Origin: Thermanaerosceptrum fracticalcis
GTDB taxonomy: Bacteria > Bacillota > Peptococcia > DRI-13
Direction of reading: 5' to 3'
NCBI RefSeq assembly: GCF_000746025.2
Contig: NZ_CP045798.1
Coordinates: 2,094,501 to 2,158,500, forward strand
DNA: 64,000 bases
The notes beneath the pieces were generated by a model. It did no database searches, had not been told where the DNA came from, and saw nothing but the letters and a program-made list of their open reading frames with translations. Positions 62,402-64,000 of the stretch are shown in pieces (the stretch's first letter is position 1; each line of letters opens with the position of its first letter). The translations under genes were made by a program, and so were the position numbers.

Positions 62402-62459
62402 ATCAATAGATAGACCGCTGGTACCATATCCAGCGGTCTATCTATTGATTAGTTTTTTT
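62402..62459 (+). terminator. Terminator after the DUF1540 gene
   Basis: Perfect 20-bp stem: left arm 62402-62421, right arm 62430-62449, core TAGACCGCTGG / CCAGCGGTCTA, with an 8-nt loop, then TTTTTTT. Confidence 0.92.
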
Positions 62460-62626
62460 GCTAACCTAATTCATAAAGCAATCTCCCAAAATTATATTTC
62501 TTCCCGATCTTACCACCCACATAGACTCCAATATTCTATTAGTTCTATAATACTTGTTCTATGATATTATATAAATAAACGGAAATACAAGAATAACGAA
62601 ATAATTCCATGCTGGAGTTGAACTCA

Positions 62627-63049
62627 ATGTTTGATCTGGAAACTTGTGTAGCCTTTATCACCAATACAACTTCAAAAAAATTGGCTAATGCCTTTAATGA
62701 AAGACTCATACCCCTGGGCATTACCAGGGTGCAATGGACTGCCTTGTACTTTCTTGGCCTCCAGGAGGGAATCAGCCAAAGGGAATTGGCGGAAAAAATG
62801 AATATCAAAGATTCAACCGTGGCCAGGCTCATAGACAGAATGGAAAAAGAAGGTTATGTCACCCGCCTCAAAGACCCCTCCGATAAAAGAGTGACCAACC
62901 TTATACTCACCGAAAAGGGCAGAAAATTAAGAGAAGAATTCCTACCTGAAGGCCAAAAGATGAGTGAAATATTTTCGCAAAACATTACGAAAGAAGAATT
63001 CGAGACTTTCAAAAGGGTATTAACAAAAATGGTTGATAACATCAGCTAG
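62627..63049 (+). CDS. MarR-family transcriptional regulator
   Basis: 140 aa from the ATG at 62627 (TGGAG upstream). The winged-helix core is ISQRELAEKMNIKDSTVARLIDRMEKEGYVTRL with the conserved DPSDKRVTNLILTEKG wing. These proteins bind as dimers to palindromes and usually repress nearby genes. The 39-bp palindrome at 63135-63173, over the promoter of the next gene, is a likely target. Confidence 0.94.
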   Translation: MFDLETCVAFITNTTSKKLANAFNERLIPLGITRVQWTALYFLGLQEGISQRELAEKMNIKDSTVARLIDRMEKEGYVTRLKDPSDKRVTNLILTEKGRKLREEFLPEGQKMSEIFSQNITKEEFETFKRVLTKMVDNIS

Positions 63050-63057
63050 TATATAAA

Positions 63058-63089
63058 CCTCAATTAAGACCCTTAATTGAGGTTTTTTT
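63058..63089 (+). terminator. Terminator after marR
   Basis: Perfect 11-bp stem CCTCAATTAAG / CTTAATTGAGG, 3-nt loop, TTTTTTT. Confidence 0.92.
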
Positions 63090-63134
63090 GCCACAAGATC
63101 GTGAAAGTTATTACAATAACTATTGAACTCTGCC

Positions 63135-63173
63135 ATATATTTGCTATACTAATAATTAGTATAGCAAATATAT
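63135..63173 (+). promoter_or_regulatory. 39-bp palindromic operator over a sigma-A promoter
   Basis: Arms ATATTTGCTATACTAAT and ATTAGTATAGCAAATAT are perfect inverses around one central base, extended by two more pairs. The -10 TATACT (63145-63150) lies inside the palindrome; -35 TTGAAC is at 63123-63128 with 16 bp spacing. Binding of a dimeric repressor would block the AhpD-like gene. Confidence 0.82.
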
Positions 63174-63194
63174 TTTATGGAGGAGGTCCATCTT

Positions 63195-63548
63195 ATGGCC
63201 AAATCAAGAGAAATTTTAAATCAATTTTTAGGAGGTCTTCAGGAAGTAGGGAAAACCAACCCAGAACAAGTCAACGCTTTTATGAACCTGTTAGGCGCAG
63301 CATACAAACCAGGCGCCCTTGATGTTAAAACAAAGGAATTAATCAGTGTAGCTATCGGGGCATACAACAGATGCGAATACTGCATCGTTTTCCATGTTTA
63401 TAAAGCCCTGGAGGCAGGGGCTACCCGTGAAGAAATTATGGAAGCGGCTATGGTAGCCGTTGCCTTTGGTGGAGGTCCCACCATGGCCTACACAGTCTCA
63501 TTGTTAAAAGAATCCCTAGATGAATTTGCACCTGATTTTAATAAGTAA
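63195..63548 (+). CDS. AhpD/carboxymuconolactone-decarboxylase-like protein
   Basis: 117 aa from the ATG at 63195 (GGAGG 8 nt upstream). The alkylhydroperoxidase-like redox motif is CEYCIVFHVYKALEAGATREEIMEA with Cys-x2-Cys and His. Proteins of this type reduce peroxides or act on unknown substrates. Controlled by the palindromic operator, probably through the MarR protein upstream. It could respond to oxidative or organic-compound stress. Confidence 0.9.
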   Translation: MAKSREILNQFLGGLQEVGKTNPEQVNAFMNLLGAAYKPGALDVKTKELISVAIGAYNRCEYCIVFHVYKALEAGATREEIMEAAMVAVAFGGGPTMAYTVSLLKESLDEFAPDFNK

Positions 63549-63562
63549 GAATATAAGCTCAA

Positions 63563-63600
63563 AAGGCAGCCGCAATGCTGCCTTTATTGCACTTTTTTTA
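63563..63600 (+). terminator. Terminator after the AhpD-like gene
   Basis: Stem AAGGCAGC / GCTGCCTT with a 6-nt loop, then a T-rich run to 63600. Confidence 0.8.
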
Positions 63601-63617
63601 CCGAAAGGAGTAGCAAT

Positions 63618-64000
63618 GTGTTACTAGAAATAAAATTAGAGAATTTGCCTAATCACGCCAAGGAAGCGAAGGTAACAGAAGTTTGCAAAAAAGCCGGCGA
63701 TAAAGTTAATGGGAACGATATCCTGTTTACTGTGGAAGCAAACAAATCCGCCATGGAAATCTATGCAGACGCCGTTGGGATTATGGAAAAGATAACCGTA
63801 CAAGTTGGAGACTTGGTAAAAGTCGGCCAGGTTGTCGCCATCATTGATGGCGAGAAAGTGCAGGCCCACAATACAACAAACCAATTCGACTATTTCGCGA
63901 ACCTCTTAAAACCCATGAAACAGGAAATTAAGACGGACGTTGCCATTATTGGCGGTGGACCGGGGGGTTATGTAGCCGCTGTTAAAGCAGCACAGCTAGG
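63618..64000 (+). CDS. Dihydrolipoamide dehydrogenase with N-terminal lipoyl domain (partial)
   Basis: The 3' end lies beyond the window. GTG start at 63618 with AAAGGAG 7 nt upstream. Residues 1-80 are a lipoyl/biotinyl domain with the modifiable Lys in VEANKSAMEI. A linker follows, and at about residue 107 the FAD motif VAIIGGGPGGYVAAVKAAQLG begins. Such fused E3 proteins occur in pyruvate, acetoin or glycine-cleavage-type systems. The plus-strand gene follows the AhpD terminator. Confidence 0.88.
   Translation, partial: MLLEIKLENLPNHAKEAKVTEVCKKAGDKVNGNDILFTVEANKSAMEIYADAVGIMEKITVQVGDLVKVGQVVAIIDGEKVQAHNTTNQFDYFANLLKPMKQEIKTDVAIIGGGPGGYVAAVKAAQL

Overview
The window looks like a chromosomal segment of an anaerobic low-to-mid GC Firmicute of the class Clostridia (Peptococcaceae-like). 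The evidence is SigI/RsgI, a SAM-I riboswitch, GGAGG-type ribosome sites, Etf/acyl-CoA dehydrogenase fermentation genes and many TTG/GTG starts. There are no rRNA or tRNA genes, no CRISPR array and no intact insertion sequence.

Region 1 (0.7-19.5 kb, all minus strand) is a 4-hydroxybutyrate-type C4 acid module. A sigma-54 regulator with two PAS domains lies between a TRAP transporter and a 13-kb catabolic operon. The operon encodes 4-hydroxybutyryl-CoA dehydratase, a NifU-like protein, a CoA-transferase, an acyl-CoA dehydrogenase with a FixABCX set, thiolase, a second acyl-CoA dehydrogenase with EtfB and a ferredoxin-fused EtfA, a MaoC hydratase and a 3-hydroxybutyryl-CoA dehydrogenase. Both the operon and the transporter have a sigma-54 -24/-12 promoter and upstream copies of one 16-bp palindrome, GATG-N8-CATC. 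I take these as the regulator's sites. Two of them lie inside the 3' end of the regulator's own gene.

Region 2 (19.5-29.5 kb) holds decayed gene remnants, a DUF2292 gene, metA and metY behind a SAM-I riboswitch, a cyclopropane fatty acid synthase, a membrane polyferredoxin with a His/Met-rich partner, and a sulfur-trafficking cluster (TusA, DsrE-like, and a frameshifted CoA-disulfide-reductase/rhodanese).

Region 3 (29.6-43 kb) holds copper export (CopA/CopZ), small Met/His/Cys-rich envelope proteins, a zinc metallopeptidase, a CcdA-like protein, an Lgt homologue, a spermidine-synthase-like membrane protein, an HD-GYP protein, an OmpR-type response regulator and a Ni/Co transporter.

Region 4 (43-52 kb, minus strand) is a Tat-exported [NiFe] hydrogenase with maturation genes, a TatA and two different TatC proteins. 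It ends in a truncated hypD, and hypE is not present. Region 5 (52-63 kb) holds RsgI/SigI, an S-layer-anchored protein, a Met-rich secreted protein, a histidine kinase with a PspA-like module, a TauE/SafE permease and a rhodanese. Region 6 (to 64 kb) holds DUF1540, MarR, AhpD-like and the start of a lipoyl-domain dihydrolipoamide dehydrogenase.

The most striking unexplained signal is one promoter architecture repeated ten times between 20 and 61 kb. Two 11-nt direct repeats (consensus near TTCAYAATTTG) lie exactly 26 nt upstream of a TANNNT -10 box, and degenerate third and fourth repeats continue the same register. It precedes nearly all the Met/His-rich envelope genes, copA, the CcdA-like gene, the lgt homologue, the PspA-like gene and a SHOCT gene. 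It resembles PhoP/OmpR-family control and defines a candidate envelope or metal-stress regulon.
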